Origin: a virus
Virus record (IMG/VR): IMGVR_UViG_3300034063_000992
Span: 1 to 31,727 of that record
DNA length: 31,727 nucleotides
Direction: 5' to 3' (one strand)
The number at the start of each line of letters is the position of its first letter. Positions within the stretch are counted from its first letter, which is position 1. The notes below the pieces were generated by a model. The model did no database searches. It worked only from the letters and a program-made list of their open reading frames with translations, and was not told the origin of the DNA. The position numbers were made by a program, and so were the translations under genes. Of the stretch, positions 20,916 through 27,711 are shown in pieces.

Positions 20916-21300
20916 AGCAGCATGGAGTTACCTTGATCCAAAACCAATCTGCCTTTATGATCCTAAATATGACGCACATTTAGTATATTGGAATGGGATT
21001 GCTACTACAAAGTCTATTGCTTTAATGATTTATGCTCAAGTATGGACTAAAATGTACCCTACTGAAAGTCAACGTCTAGCAGCATTTGAAGATTTTAATC
21101 GCATCTATAAAGCAGGCGGATTTGGCACTAGAGCGTGGGATCAACAAATTAATGCCAGAGGTTATTATTCATTTTACGATTATATTTCAAAACTTATTGC
21201 TGCTAAAGATTCCAAATTTTTTAATAAACTGAGAGAACAATATAGTCCCCAAGAGGCATTAGCATGGTTTATGCCCAGTAAAGAGTTGACATCACGATAA
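20905..21300 (+). CDS. Hypothetical, 131 aa
   Basis: RSEAAWSYLDPKPICLYDPKYDAHLVYWNG, then largely helical with FNRIYKAGGFGTRAWD. GAGGA lies 8 bases before the ATG at 20905. It overlaps the nucleotidyltransferase gene by 11 bases, and promoter element TTGACA is within its last codons. Function unknown. Confidence 0.73.
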   Translation: MRSEAAWSYLDPKPICLYDPKYDAHLVYWNGIATTKSIALMIYAQVWTKMYPTESQRLAAFEDFNRIYKAGGFGTRAWDQQINARGYYSFYDYISKLIAAKDSKFFNKLREQYSPQEALAWFMPSKELTSR

Positions 21301-21314
21301 TTTTATAGTATAAT
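21286..21314 (+). promoter_or_regulatory. Perfect sigma70 promoter placed for a leaderless transcript
   Basis: TTGACA 21286-21291, 17-base spacer, TATAAT 21309-21314. The expected +1 lies 6-8 bases downstream, on or next to the ATG at 21321. No Shine-Dalgarno is present, so the following gene is likely translated from a leaderless mRNA. Confidence 0.88.
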
Positions 21315-21320
21315 AATGCT

Positions 21321-21785
21321 ATGAAAAAAACATTTTACGAAAAGATCGGACGTCGTTATCAGCCTGTCTATGAGTATGATCAAACTTTAATGGATGCAAT
21401 GCCTAAAGGTACTCATATGATTCAGGTTTATCCTGGGGGAAAACTTACTAGATATAATATCGATCCGAACCATGCGGCCATGATTGCAGCAGGTCGTATT
21501 GCCGAAGAAAAGATTAGTGAAGCAATACGTAATGCTAGTGATTTACGTCCTCGTAAAAGTCCTCTTACAGAAGGACAACGTCGTGCTTGGCAAAAATTAA
21601 GTAAGGAATTCGGCGATGAAGTTCATGTACTTGAATGGCCGAGCGCAAGAGAAGTTGCAGAAAAAGCTGTTCAGGCAATGATTGACGAAGCAGACAAGCT
21701 AATGAAAAATCCCTCTGTTCGTAGGGCTTACGAACAATTTATCCTCATGTGCGAACTAACTAAAGAAAAGGAACTAGCAGAATGA
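21321..21785 (+). CDS. Conserved-type phage hypothetical, 154 aa
   Basis: MKKTFYEKIGRRYQPVYEYD, then LMDAMPKGTHMIQVYPGG and RYNIDPNHAAMIAAGRIAEE, ending in a long helix (ADKLMKNPSVRRAYEQFILMCEL). I recall this as a widespread, uncharacterised protein of environmental phages. The conserved N-terminus supports the ATG at 21321 although it is probably leaderless. Confidence 0.82.
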   Translation: MKKTFYEKIGRRYQPVYEYDQTLMDAMPKGTHMIQVYPGGKLTRYNIDPNHAAMIAAGRIAEEKISEAIRNASDLRPRKSPLTEGQRRAWQKLSKEFGDEVHVLEWPSAREVAEKAVQAMIDEADKLMKNPSVRRAYEQFILMCELTKEKELAE

Positions 21786-22357
21786 TTACGATGCAAGAAT
21801 TTATGAAAACAGTTAACTACCGTATTACTGAAGGTAGTGACTACGGATGGAAGTGTTACGGATCTAACTCTCACAGCCTAAGTGCGTGGAATGGAGTTCA
21901 TGACGATGGAGGTTGGAGCGGAAATATTGTATTTGATACAGAAGATCAAACTGTTTATGAAGTTGAAATCTGCGATTACACTAATCAGCGAGCATATCGT
22001 GTTATTAATCCTGACTTCCGTGAAGCATACAACAAAGAATGCAAAAATCGTGGAGAATTTGCAGACTGTGCTTGGGACAATGTTAAATTCACCGATTTAG
22101 AAGTCGATTCAGATTGGTTAACAAAAGCTCAGGCTATTGTTGCCGGTGAAGAGTATGATACACGAGTTAGTATTCCGATCGAACTACCTGATCACGAACT
22201 CCTGGTTCTATTCAAAATGGCACACGATCGTGATATGAAGTTTAATGATTTTGTTGAAGAAGTATTAAAGGAAGCTCTTGCTGATTTTGAACGTAATCCT
22301 GAAAAACTGAAGGAACGTGTTCAATTTACTCGACCATCAGTTCCACACGGATATTAA
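21782..22357 (+). CDS. Hypothetical, 191 aa, with possible ribbon-helix-helix end
   Basis: The first half is Trp/Tyr/Asp-rich (YGWKCYGSNSHSLSAWNG, HDDGGWSGNIVFD). The second half, DTRVSIPIELPDHELLVLF.. then KMAHDRDMKFNDFVEEVLKEAL, resembles a strand-helix-helix of the Arc/MetJ type, suggesting DNA binding; that is tentative. ATGA overlap upstream. Confidence 0.75.
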   Translation: MITMQEFMKTVNYRITEGSDYGWKCYGSNSHSLSAWNGVHDDGGWSGNIVFDTEDQTVYEVEICDYTNQRAYRVINPDFREAYNKECKNRGEFADCAWDNVKFTDLEVDSDWLTKAQAIVAGEEYDTRVSIPIELPDHELLVLFKMAHDRDMKFNDFVEEVLKEALADFERNPEKLKERVQFTRPSVPHGY

Positions 22358-22358
22358 A

Positions 22359-22619
22359 ATGACTCTACCAGACGAACGTTATCGTAGTTTAGTTCAAACT
22401 AAGAATTTTCTTATGGAACTTCTTATTACACAAAAAACTCCACGTGTTCCTAAAATTATTAGGCAACGTGCTTATAGCCTGCTTCGTCATTGGCCTGATG
22501 ACTATCATTTAGAATTAATGACCGAAGAAATGCCGCAGCATTTTGCTAAACAAATGGAACCACTCTATCGAATGGTAAAACAACGAGATATAGAGAAGAA
22601 CGATGAAAACGGAACTTGA
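22359..22619 (+). CDS. BPSL0761-like small protein, 86 aa
   Basis: MTLPDERYRSLVQTKNFLMEL, then TPRVPKIIRQRAYSLLRHWP: this pattern (PDERxRxLxQTxxFLxEL..TPRVPxxIRxxAxxLLRHxP) matches a bacterial/phage family known as BPSL0761, without a known function. The remaining ~30 residues are helical. It starts 1 base after the previous stop. Confidence 0.77.
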   Translation: MTLPDERYRSLVQTKNFLMELLITQKTPRVPKIIRQRAYSLLRHWPDDYHLELMTEEMPQHFAKQMEPLYRMVKQRDIEKNDENGT

Positions 22620-23232
22620 CGAAGAACTGTGTAAAAAGTATCCCAAGATCTTTCGCGACAGGCATGCTAGTATGATGACTACAGCCATGTGCTGGGGATT
22701 TGAATGTGGCGAAGGTTGGTATAGTATTATCAATCATCTGTGTTCTAATATCCAAGGTCATATTGACTGGAAACGCAAGGAACGTGCTAGAGGTCTTCGT
22801 TTCAATCGTGCTCTTAAACGAGCACTTGCTGGTGACAAATCTAGCCTAATCAAGTATCATACTTATAAAGGATCTATTTCAGAATTCGTAATGCAGCGTG
22901 TAGAAGAAGATATTGCTGCTGCTAAATTTACGGATGTTACACCAAAAGTAAAGCAAGTTGTTGCTGAACAGGTAAAAGAAAAGTTTGGTGGGCTACGTTT
23001 TTATTATCGAGGCGGTGATGAATTCATTAGTGGCTTGGTGCGTATGGCTGAATCAATGTCGTATGTAACTTGTGAAGTGTGTAGCAATCCTGCTAAATCA
23101 AGTACAGGCGGTTGGATTGTTACTATGTGCCAACCATGCATTGATTCACGAGAAGAACGCAGACAACGAGAATTAGACGAATACAACGCTAAACACAAAG
23201 CCGAATACGAAAAATTAGAAAAAGGAAACTAA
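22603..23232 (+). CDS. Hypothetical with C-terminal zinc motif, 209 aa
   Basis: The N-terminal Cys/Trp-rich helix (MTTAMCWGFECGEGWYSIINHL) and KEKFGGLRFYYRGGDEFISG precede a four-Cys cluster, CEVCSNPAKSS...MCQPCID (residues ~157-185), a probable zinc ribbon. The tail is a charged coil (EERRQRELDEYNAKHKAEYEKL). I recall relatives as unknowns in many phages. Overlaps the previous gene by 17 bases. Confidence 0.8.
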   Translation: MKTELDEELCKKYPKIFRDRHASMMTTAMCWGFECGEGWYSIINHLCSNIQGHIDWKRKERARGLRFNRALKRALAGDKSSLIKYHTYKGSISEFVMQRVEEDIAAAKFTDVTPKVKQVVAEQVKEKFGGLRFYYRGGDEFISGLVRMAESMSYVTCEVCSNPAKSSTGGWIVTMCQPCIDSREERRQRELDEYNAKHKAEYEKLEKGN

Positions 23233-23820
23233 ATGCTAGTGCCAATGGTTATCGAGAAGACAGGTCAAGGTGAACGTGCTTTCGACATTTATAGTAGACT
23301 GTTAAATGAACGTATTGTTTTTTTAAATGGTCCTGTCGACGATCACAGTGCTAATCTTGTAATTGCACAAATTCTTCATCTCGAAAGTTCTGATAGCGAA
23401 CGAGATATTAACTTTTACATCAATAGTCCCGGAGGTGTTATTACTGCCGGTATGGGTATTTACGATGTAATGCAATTTGTCAAACCTAATGTAGCAACCT
23501 ATGTCATGGGCCAGGCCTGTAGTATGGGGTCATTTTTAGCTCAAGCAGGCACTTCAGGCAAACGCTATATGTTGCCTAATAGCAGACATATGATTCACCA
23601 ACCTAGTGGCGGTGCTAGAGGTATGGCTTCTGATATCGAAATCAGCTACAAAGAAATTATGTTCTGGAAAAAACGTCTTACTGAACTATATGTTAAACAT
23701 AACTCTGCAGGTAAAACATTTGCTGAGTTCGAGAAGGATATGGACCGAGATACATTTATGAGTTCAGAAGAGAGTCTTGCATACGGTCTATGTGATAAAA
23801 TTATCGAAAATAGAGCATAA
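23233..23820 (+). CDS. clpP: ATP-dependent Clp protease proteolytic subunit
   Basis: 195 residues, full length for ClpP without a long propeptide. [19 protein letters not shown] starts the fold. Catalytic Ser97 ([10 protein letters not shown]), His122 (MIHQPSGG) and Asp173 (MDRDTFMSS) are all present; ASDIEI matches the head region. ClpP forms a 14-mer chamber that needs a ClpX/ClpA unfoldase. None is in the window, so it would use the host's or one encoded elsewhere. In phages it may take part in capsid processing or host proteome control (inference). Starts immediately after the previous stop. Confidence 0.95.
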   Translation: MLVPMVIEKTGQGERAFDIYSRLLNERIVFLNGPVDDHSANLVIAQILHLESSDSERDINFYINSPGGVITAGMGIYDVMQFVKPNVATYVMGQACSMGSFLAQAGTSGKRYMLPNSRHMIHQPSGGARGMASDIEISYKEIMFWKKRLTELYVKHNSAGKTFAEFEKDMDRDTFMSSEESLAYGLCDKIIENRA

Positions 23821-23949
23821 AGATAAAAAAATTAAACAATCTCTCTTGTTTTAGTAAATAACATTGTATATTATTGTACAAGAGGTCAAAGACGATCACC
23901 CCTCTTTAAATACTCTGAACGTCATCAAACTTACTCGAGGAGGCAAGAG
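23821..23949 (+). promoter_or_regulatory. 129-base gap with late-like boxes and a small hairpin
   Basis: The second largest gap here. TAAATA occurs at 23855-23860, and TTTAAATA at 23905-23912 lies 37 bases before queD-like. A 6-bp stem AAGAGG/CCTCTT (23880-23885 with 23901-23906) encloses a 15-base loop. GAGGAGG near 23937-23943 is a strong Shine-Dalgarno for the next gene. No consensus sigma70 promoter and no RNA gene are seen. Confidence 0.5.
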
Positions 23950-24456
23950 ATGGCCAATTACACACCAATTACTTACAAATATGTAAGCACAAAAGAATAT
24001 CATAACGCATTTCCATGTGCATATAGACAGTGGAGAGCAGATAGTCACTGCAATCTTATTCATGGTTATAGCTTTAGTATGAAGTTCTATTTTGGTACAA
24101 ATAATTTAGATGCTCGAAACTGGGCTGCTGACTATGGCGGACTAAAAGAATTAAAAGCAATTTTAGAAAGTCAATTCGATCATACATTACTTGTAGCCGA
24201 AGATGATCCGGAATTAGAATTTTATAAAGAAATGGAAAAACGTAAGTTAGCTAAACTTACAATTTTACCTAAGCTAGGATGTGAAGGCTTAGCTGATCAA
24301 CTTTATAAATTTGTCAACGGGGTATATATTCCAGATTACTGGGGACCCGGAGAAGCTGATCGTCTTTGGTGCTTCAGAGTCGAAGTTCGAGAAACTCAAA
24401 GCAATATGGCCTATAGAGAAGGTCATAGAGAATGGAATGAAGACTTATTTGCTTAA
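23950..24456 (+). CDS. QueD-like 6-carboxytetrahydropterin synthase, divergent
   Basis: 168 residues of the PTPS/QueD family: CAYRQWRADSHCNLIHGYSF aligns with the QueD AAHR...CxxxHGHSF region, DYGGLKELKAILESQFDHTLL with DFxxLK...LDHxxLN, and VEVRETQSNMAYRE with KETCTAGCIYRGE. Cys34 (catalytic) and His38 are kept, but two zinc-ligand histidines are tyrosines (Tyr25, Tyr40). I recall this HGY form from other marine phages, so it is probably a real subfamily. Role: preQ0/7-deazaguanine synthesis downstream of FolE (4-186), or another pterin reaction if the metal site is lost. Confidence 0.85.
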   Translation: MANYTPITYKYVSTKEYHNAFPCAYRQWRADSHCNLIHGYSFSMKFYFGTNNLDARNWAADYGGLKELKAILESQFDHTLLVAEDDPELEFYKEMEKRKLAKLTILPKLGCEGLADQLYKFVNGVYIPDYWGPGEADRLWCFRVEVRETQSNMAYREGHREWNEDLFA

Positions 24457-24468
24457 AGAGATTTTTAC

Positions 24469-24615
24469 ATGAATGATAAACAATGGCTTGAGCGTGTTAC
24501 TATAGCCTATAAAATTTATTCTCAACAGGTAGGTTCGAGCTTACCTGTTGAAAATTTCATTACATGGTTATATAAACAATATGGTATTGTCGAACCATTA
24601 AAAGGAAGTAAATGA
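24469..24615 (+). CDS. Small hypothetical, 48 aa
   Basis: [43 protein letters not shown]: two short amphipathic helices around a loop. The nucleotides AACAGGTA/TACCTGTT near 24524-24549 form an 8-bp inverted repeat inside the gene. Overlaps the decarboxylase start at ATGA and provides its AAAGGAAG site. Confidence 0.7.
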   Translation: MNDKQWLERVTIAYKIYSQQVGSSLPVENFITWLYKQYGIVEPLKGSK

Positions 24616-25544
24616 AGAAAATTTTAGTAACAGGTGGTGCAGGATTTCTCGGTAGTCATCTTTGTGATCGATTAGTAAATCAAGGACATCATGTTCTATG
24701 TGTTGATAACTATTTTACAGGTAGTAAAAAAAATATAGAACATTTACTTGATAAAAAAAATTTCGAAGTTATTAGACAAGATATATGCTTTCCATTGTAT
24801 GTCGAAGTAGACGAAATTTATAATTTAGCATGTCCTGCTAGTCCCGTTCAGTATCAACATGATCCTATTCAAACTACTAAAACTAGTATATTAGGTGCGT
24901 ATAATCTATTAGGTTTAGCAAAAAGGACAGGCGCAAAAATCTTTCAAGCAAGTACATCAGAAATTTACGGAGATCCTACCGTTCATCCACAATCGGAAGA
25001 ATATTGGGGTAACGTAAATCCGATAGGTCCTAGAAGCTGCTACGACGAAGGAAAAAGAGCTGCTGAAACTTTATTTTTTGATTATCATAGACAACATAAT
25101 GTAAGAATTAAAGTAGCACGAATCTTTAATACATATGGCCCAAGGATGGCTATCAATGATGGTAGAGTAGTTAGTAACTTTATTGTACAGGCGTTAAAGG
25201 GAGAAAATATTTCTATCTACGGTGACGGTCGACAAACTAGAAGCTTCTGTTATGTTGATGATTTGATCGAAGGTTTTATCCGTTTTATGGCAACTGACGA
25301 TTCTTGCACAGGACCTATTAATTTAGGAAATCCAAAAGAATTTACAATAAAAGAATTAGCCGAACATGTACTAAAGTTAACTACTTCTACATCTAAATTA
25401 GAAACAAATCCGTTACCTAAAGATGACCCTAGACAACGTCAACCAAATATCACAAAAGCAAAAGACCTATTGGGTTGGGAACCGACTATTCAATTAGAAC
25501 AAGGGCTTATTAATACAATTGACTATTTTAGAAAAATATTGTAA
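24612..25544 (+). CDS. UDP-glucuronate decarboxylase (UDP-xylose synthase)
   Basis: 310 residues of an extended SDR nucleotide-sugar enzyme. [10 protein letters not shown] (Gly8, 11, 14) binds NAD+. The catalytic set is Thr115 (STSEIYGD), Tyr144 and Lys148 ([10 protein letters not shown]). [20 protein letters not shown] and the arginine-rich [14 protein letters not shown] close the substrate pocket, all as in UXS. It converts UDP-glucuronate to UDP-xylose, a donor for glycan or possibly virion decoration by the phage glycosyltransferases (210, 8719). Domain length is complete. Confidence 0.9.
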   Translation: MKKILVTGGAGFLGSHLCDRLVNQGHHVLCVDNYFTGSKKNIEHLLDKKNFEVIRQDICFPLYVEVDEIYNLACPASPVQYQHDPIQTTKTSILGAYNLLGLAKRTGAKIFQASTSEIYGDPTVHPQSEEYWGNVNPIGPRSCYDEGKRAAETLFFDYHRQHNVRIKVARIFNTYGPRMAINDGRVVSNFIVQALKGENISIYGDGRQTRSFCYVDDLIEGFIRFMATDDSCTGPINLGNPKEFTIKELAEHVLKLTTSTSKLETNPLPKDDPRQRQPNITKAKDLLGWEPTIQLEQGLINTIDYFRKIL

Positions 25545-25564
25545 AATAAACAACGAGGTAAACT

Positions 25565-25732
25565 ATGAATACTGCAACATGGACGTTAGAGATTGAAGAA
25601 GATCCCGAAACAGGAGAAGCTATCCTTCAATTCCCTCCAGACTTACTTGCTAATATGGAATGGAAAGAAGGCGATACTCTTGAATGGAAAGATAACGGAG
25701 ATGGCTCGTGGAGTTTATCCAAAAAAGCTTAA
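25565..25732 (+). CDS. AbrB-like small protein, 55 aa
   Basis: WTLEIEEDPETGEAILQFPPDLLANMEWKEGDTLEWKDNGDGSW reads as a SpoVT/AbrB swapped-hairpin half: strand, PPDLL helix, WKEGDTL strand. Many family members bind DNA as dimers or act as antitoxins, but no toxin gene is adjacent. ACGAGG lies 6 bases before the ATG. Ends in TAATG with the next gene. Confidence 0.72.
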   Translation: MNTATWTLEIEEDPETGEAILQFPPDLLANMEWKEGDTLEWKDNGDGSWSLSKKA

Positions 25733-25941
25733 TGTTTCGCCCACAAACTTTTGGTGCAAAATATAAACTAAAACATAATCCAGTTGGCTCTTATCACCGT
25801 TATGAAAGACGTCACTCCGATAAACATACTTGGCGAGTAGGTGGATATTTACATTATCTTGCCGATCATGCTCCGCTTGCTGTTCGTAAAAAATGGAAAA
25901 CAGCATTTCGACATTTTCTTAAACTACATCCTAAATTCTAA
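25732..25941 (+). CDS. Small basic hypothetical, 69 aa
   Basis: MFRPQTFGAKYKLKHNPVGSYHRYERRHSDKHTW: very rich in His, Lys, Arg and aromatic residues (net strongly positive), which suggests nucleic-acid binding. Starts in the previous stop codon. No family recognised. Confidence 0.7.
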   Translation: MFRPQTFGAKYKLKHNPVGSYHRYERRHSDKHTWRVGGYLHYLADHAPLAVRKKWKTAFRHFLKLHPKF

Positions 25942-25942
25942 A

Positions 25943-26971
25943 ATGATTAAACGAATCGGTTTTGCTTGTAAGTGGATTGACCATGCCGGTCAAGTTGATG
26001 GTATTAAACCTAAGGATGATTGTAAAAAATATAATACAGGTAGTACTACCGTTGCTTGGTTAAATAGACAAAGCAAGGATAAAGCTGTAGAAAAGCTTTT
26101 GGACTTAATGAAACAAAACATTGAGTCAACTCGCTTGCTAGTTGAACGAGTAGGAAAACTTGATGAAAATTTACGAATGGTACGACTATCTAGCGATATC
26201 CTTCCTGTGTTTACTGAACCGAGCTGGAGCTTCTTCTATCGGCTACCCGACGTTAGAGATTACGCCGAAAGACACTTTAGACGAGTTGGGGATTTGGCCC
26301 GTAAGAATAATGTTCGGCTTAGTTTCCATCCTGGTCAGTTTACTGTTCTTGCTAGCGATAACCCAGATATTGTAAATAGAAGTATAGAGGAGTTTGAATA
26401 TCATGCCACTATGGCTAAATGGCTTGGCTTTGGCCTTACATTTCAGGACTTTAAAATCAACGTCCACATCTCAGGCCGCGCAGGACCAGAAGGTATCCGA
26501 GCAGCCTACAAAAGACTTAGTCCCGAAGCAAGAAACTGTATCACAATCGAAAACGAAGAAATAACACATGATCTCGACACTGTTTTACAAATTAGTGACA
26601 TTTGTCCGATCGTTCTCGACATCCACCACCACTGGATTAATTGCGGTCAGTATATTGACACATCTGACAGCAGGATTAAAAAGATTATTGATAGTTGGCG
26701 TGGTGTGCGGCCTGTTATCCATTACAGCGTTAGCCGCGAAGATGTACTACCAGGATTTAGCATTACCGATCGCCCAGAGTTGGAGCTTCTGCTAGAAAGC
26801 GGGCATAAAAAGCAAAAACTTCGTGCCCATAGCAATTTCTATTGGAATGACAACGTTAATCAATGGGCGTTAACACATTGGTCTTGGGCCGATATGATGT
26901 GTGAAAGTAAAGCAAAGAATTTAGCATCCTTTGCTTTATACAACAAAGCTAAAGAATTAAGCTTTCTTTGA
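25943..26971 (+). CDS. uvsE: UV-damage endonuclease (UVDE)
   Basis: 342 residues of the UvsE/UVDE family, a TIM-barrel metal-dependent nuclease that nicks DNA 5' of UV photoproducts. Family blocks in order: MIKRIGFACKW, RLSSDILPVFTEP, RLSFHPGQFTVLASDNPDIVN, FKINVHISGRAG, CITIENEE, VLDIHHHWINCG, IHYSVSRED and LRAHSNFYWN. The His, Glu and Asp metal ligands in these blocks are intact. The ATG at 25943 (1 base after the previous stop) starts at the first strand. It gives a phage exposed to sunlight a light-independent repair route. Its last 15 bases overlap the convergent minus-strand gene. Confidence 0.95.
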   Translation: MIKRIGFACKWIDHAGQVDGIKPKDDCKKYNTGSTTVAWLNRQSKDKAVEKLLDLMKQNIESTRLLVERVGKLDENLRMVRLSSDILPVFTEPSWSFFYRLPDVRDYAERHFRRVGDLARKNNVRLSFHPGQFTVLASDNPDIVNRSIEEFEYHATMAKWLGFGLTFQDFKINVHISGRAGPEGIRAAYKRLSPEARNCITIENEEITHDLDTVLQISDICPIVLDIHHHWINCGQYIDTSDSRIKKIIDSWRGVRPVIHYSVSREDVLPGFSITDRPELELLLESGHKKQKLRAHSNFYWNDNVNQWALTHWSWADMMCESKAKNLASFALYNKAKELSFL

Positions 26972-27286
26972 TCTACGTCCGGTGCTAATAGCGGCAGGCT
27001 TTTTAGCTTTTGCCGTTTTTTCTTTTGTAGTTTTTACTTTTACTGCTGTTTCTGCTTTAGGTGTACGTGGCTTACGTGGCTTCTTAGCAGGAGCCTCTTG
27101 AGTCACTGCATCTGTAATTTGATCATTAACTGCCGATGGGCTAGAAGCTACCTGTTCTGGCATTACTACAACATCACCCGTTTTGTTGTTAACGACCGGT
27201 GGCTCAACCTTATAAGGCACTGCTTTGGCAGCAGCTACTTCTGCTTCGGTTGGCATACCAAAAATTTTCTTTAAAAATCCTAACAT
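26957..27286 (-). CDS. Lys/Ala/Pro-rich basic protein, 109 aa
   Basis: The only minus-strand gene. MLGFLKKIFG gives a short amphipathic helix that could touch a membrane. A neutral, Val/Pro-rich middle and a histone-like tail follow (AKKPRKPRTPKAE, VKTTKEKTAKAKKP, GRRSKKA). On the minus strand AAAGGA precedes the ATG, which supports it. The low-complexity tail suggests nucleic-acid binding. It shares 15 bases with the uvsE 3' end, in convergent orientation. Confidence 0.78.
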   Translation of the reverse strand: MLGFLKKIFGMPTEAEVAAAKAVPYKVEPPVVNNKTGDVVVMPEQVASSPSAVNDQITDAVTQEAPAKKPRKPRTPKAETAVKVKTTKEKTAKAKKPAAISTGRRSKKA

Positions 27287-27436
27287 ATAAATTCCTTTAC
27301 CTTAAATGTTGTTATATTTAACATTCTATAAATATGTATACGGAAAAAAGAATCATATAAAACTTTATGGAGGACAATTAATTAAACTTTAAAAATGATC
27401 GGAAAACCCTTAATTTAACTAAAAAAGGAGCATAAC
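27287..27436. promoter_or_regulatory. 150-base divergent gap
   Basis: Separates the minus-strand gene from the late structural block. It is AT-rich and holds the exact T4 late box (27327-27334), short AT tracts and AAAGGAG before the ATG at 27437. No RNA gene or larger ORF is seen; two tiny ATG frames (27367, 27395) are too short to support. Confidence 0.5.
27327..27334 (+). promoter_or_regulatory. Exact T4 late promoter box TATAAATA
   Basis: Identical to the T4 consensus. The expected +1 is about 27340, giving a ~97-base leader before the 27437 gene. It marks the start of the structural-gene block. Confidence 0.6.
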
Positions 27437-27667
27437 ATGCCCGCAAACAAAGAAGAAAAAGAAATAGATAGCGTCGACGATCACGACGTAGAATATGATG
27501 AATTTGATGATTCCGATTATGGTTTTATAATCGGCCCTGATGGTGAATTAAAAAGCGTAATGTTCCCGGAAGATTTAATGTTTGATCCGCCAAAAGAAAT
27601 AAAAAAAATATTAAAAATATTTGGAATTAAAGATATCAATGATTTGAGCGCAAAAACGATACATTAA
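27437..27667 (+). CDS. Small very acidic protein, 76 aa
   Basis: EEKEIDSVDDHDVEYDEFDDSDYG followed by FIIGPDGELKSVMFPEDLMFDPPKEIKKILKIFGI: a disordered acidic first third, then a beta/helix segment. AAAAAAGGAG lies 7 bases ahead. Phages commonly have such proteins near the structural genes; function unknown. Confidence 0.78.
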   Translation: MPANKEEKEIDSVDDHDVEYDEFDDSDYGFIIGPDGELKSVMFPEDLMFDPPKEIKKILKIFGIKDINDLSAKTIH

Positions 27668-27683
27668 AACTTACCATTTTTTA

Positions 27684-27710
27684 GGTAAATAGATCTGAAT
27701 AGATCTATTT
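27684..27710 (+). promoter_or_regulatory. TAAATA box overlapping a hairpin just before the start codon
   Basis: AAATAGATCT (27687-27696) pairs perfectly with AGATCTATTT (27701-27710) around a GAAT loop. The ATG is at 27712. GGTAAATA (27684-27691) overlaps the left arm, and a T4-type +1 near 27697 would lie in the loop, so a late transcript could not form the hairpin but a read-through one could. No Shine-Dalgarno is visible. Confidence 0.6.
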
Positions 27711-27711
27711 T

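Noticed and set aside
23847-23874. Possible sigma70 promoter TTGTTT...TATTAT before the QueD-like gene
   Set aside because: Both elements deviate from consensus in an AT-rich gap, unlike the three perfect promoters elsewhere.
23880-23920. Possible preQ1 riboswitch before the QueD-like gene
   Set aside because: There is a short AAGAGG/CCTCTT stem with an A-containing tail, but the loop and tail lack the conserved preQ1-I pseudoknot sequence; I can only support a small hairpin.
25565-25941. Toxin-antitoxin pair (AbrB-like plus basic 69-residue protein)
   Set aside because: The AbrB-like call is weak and the neighbour shows no toxin motif; adjacency alone is not enough.
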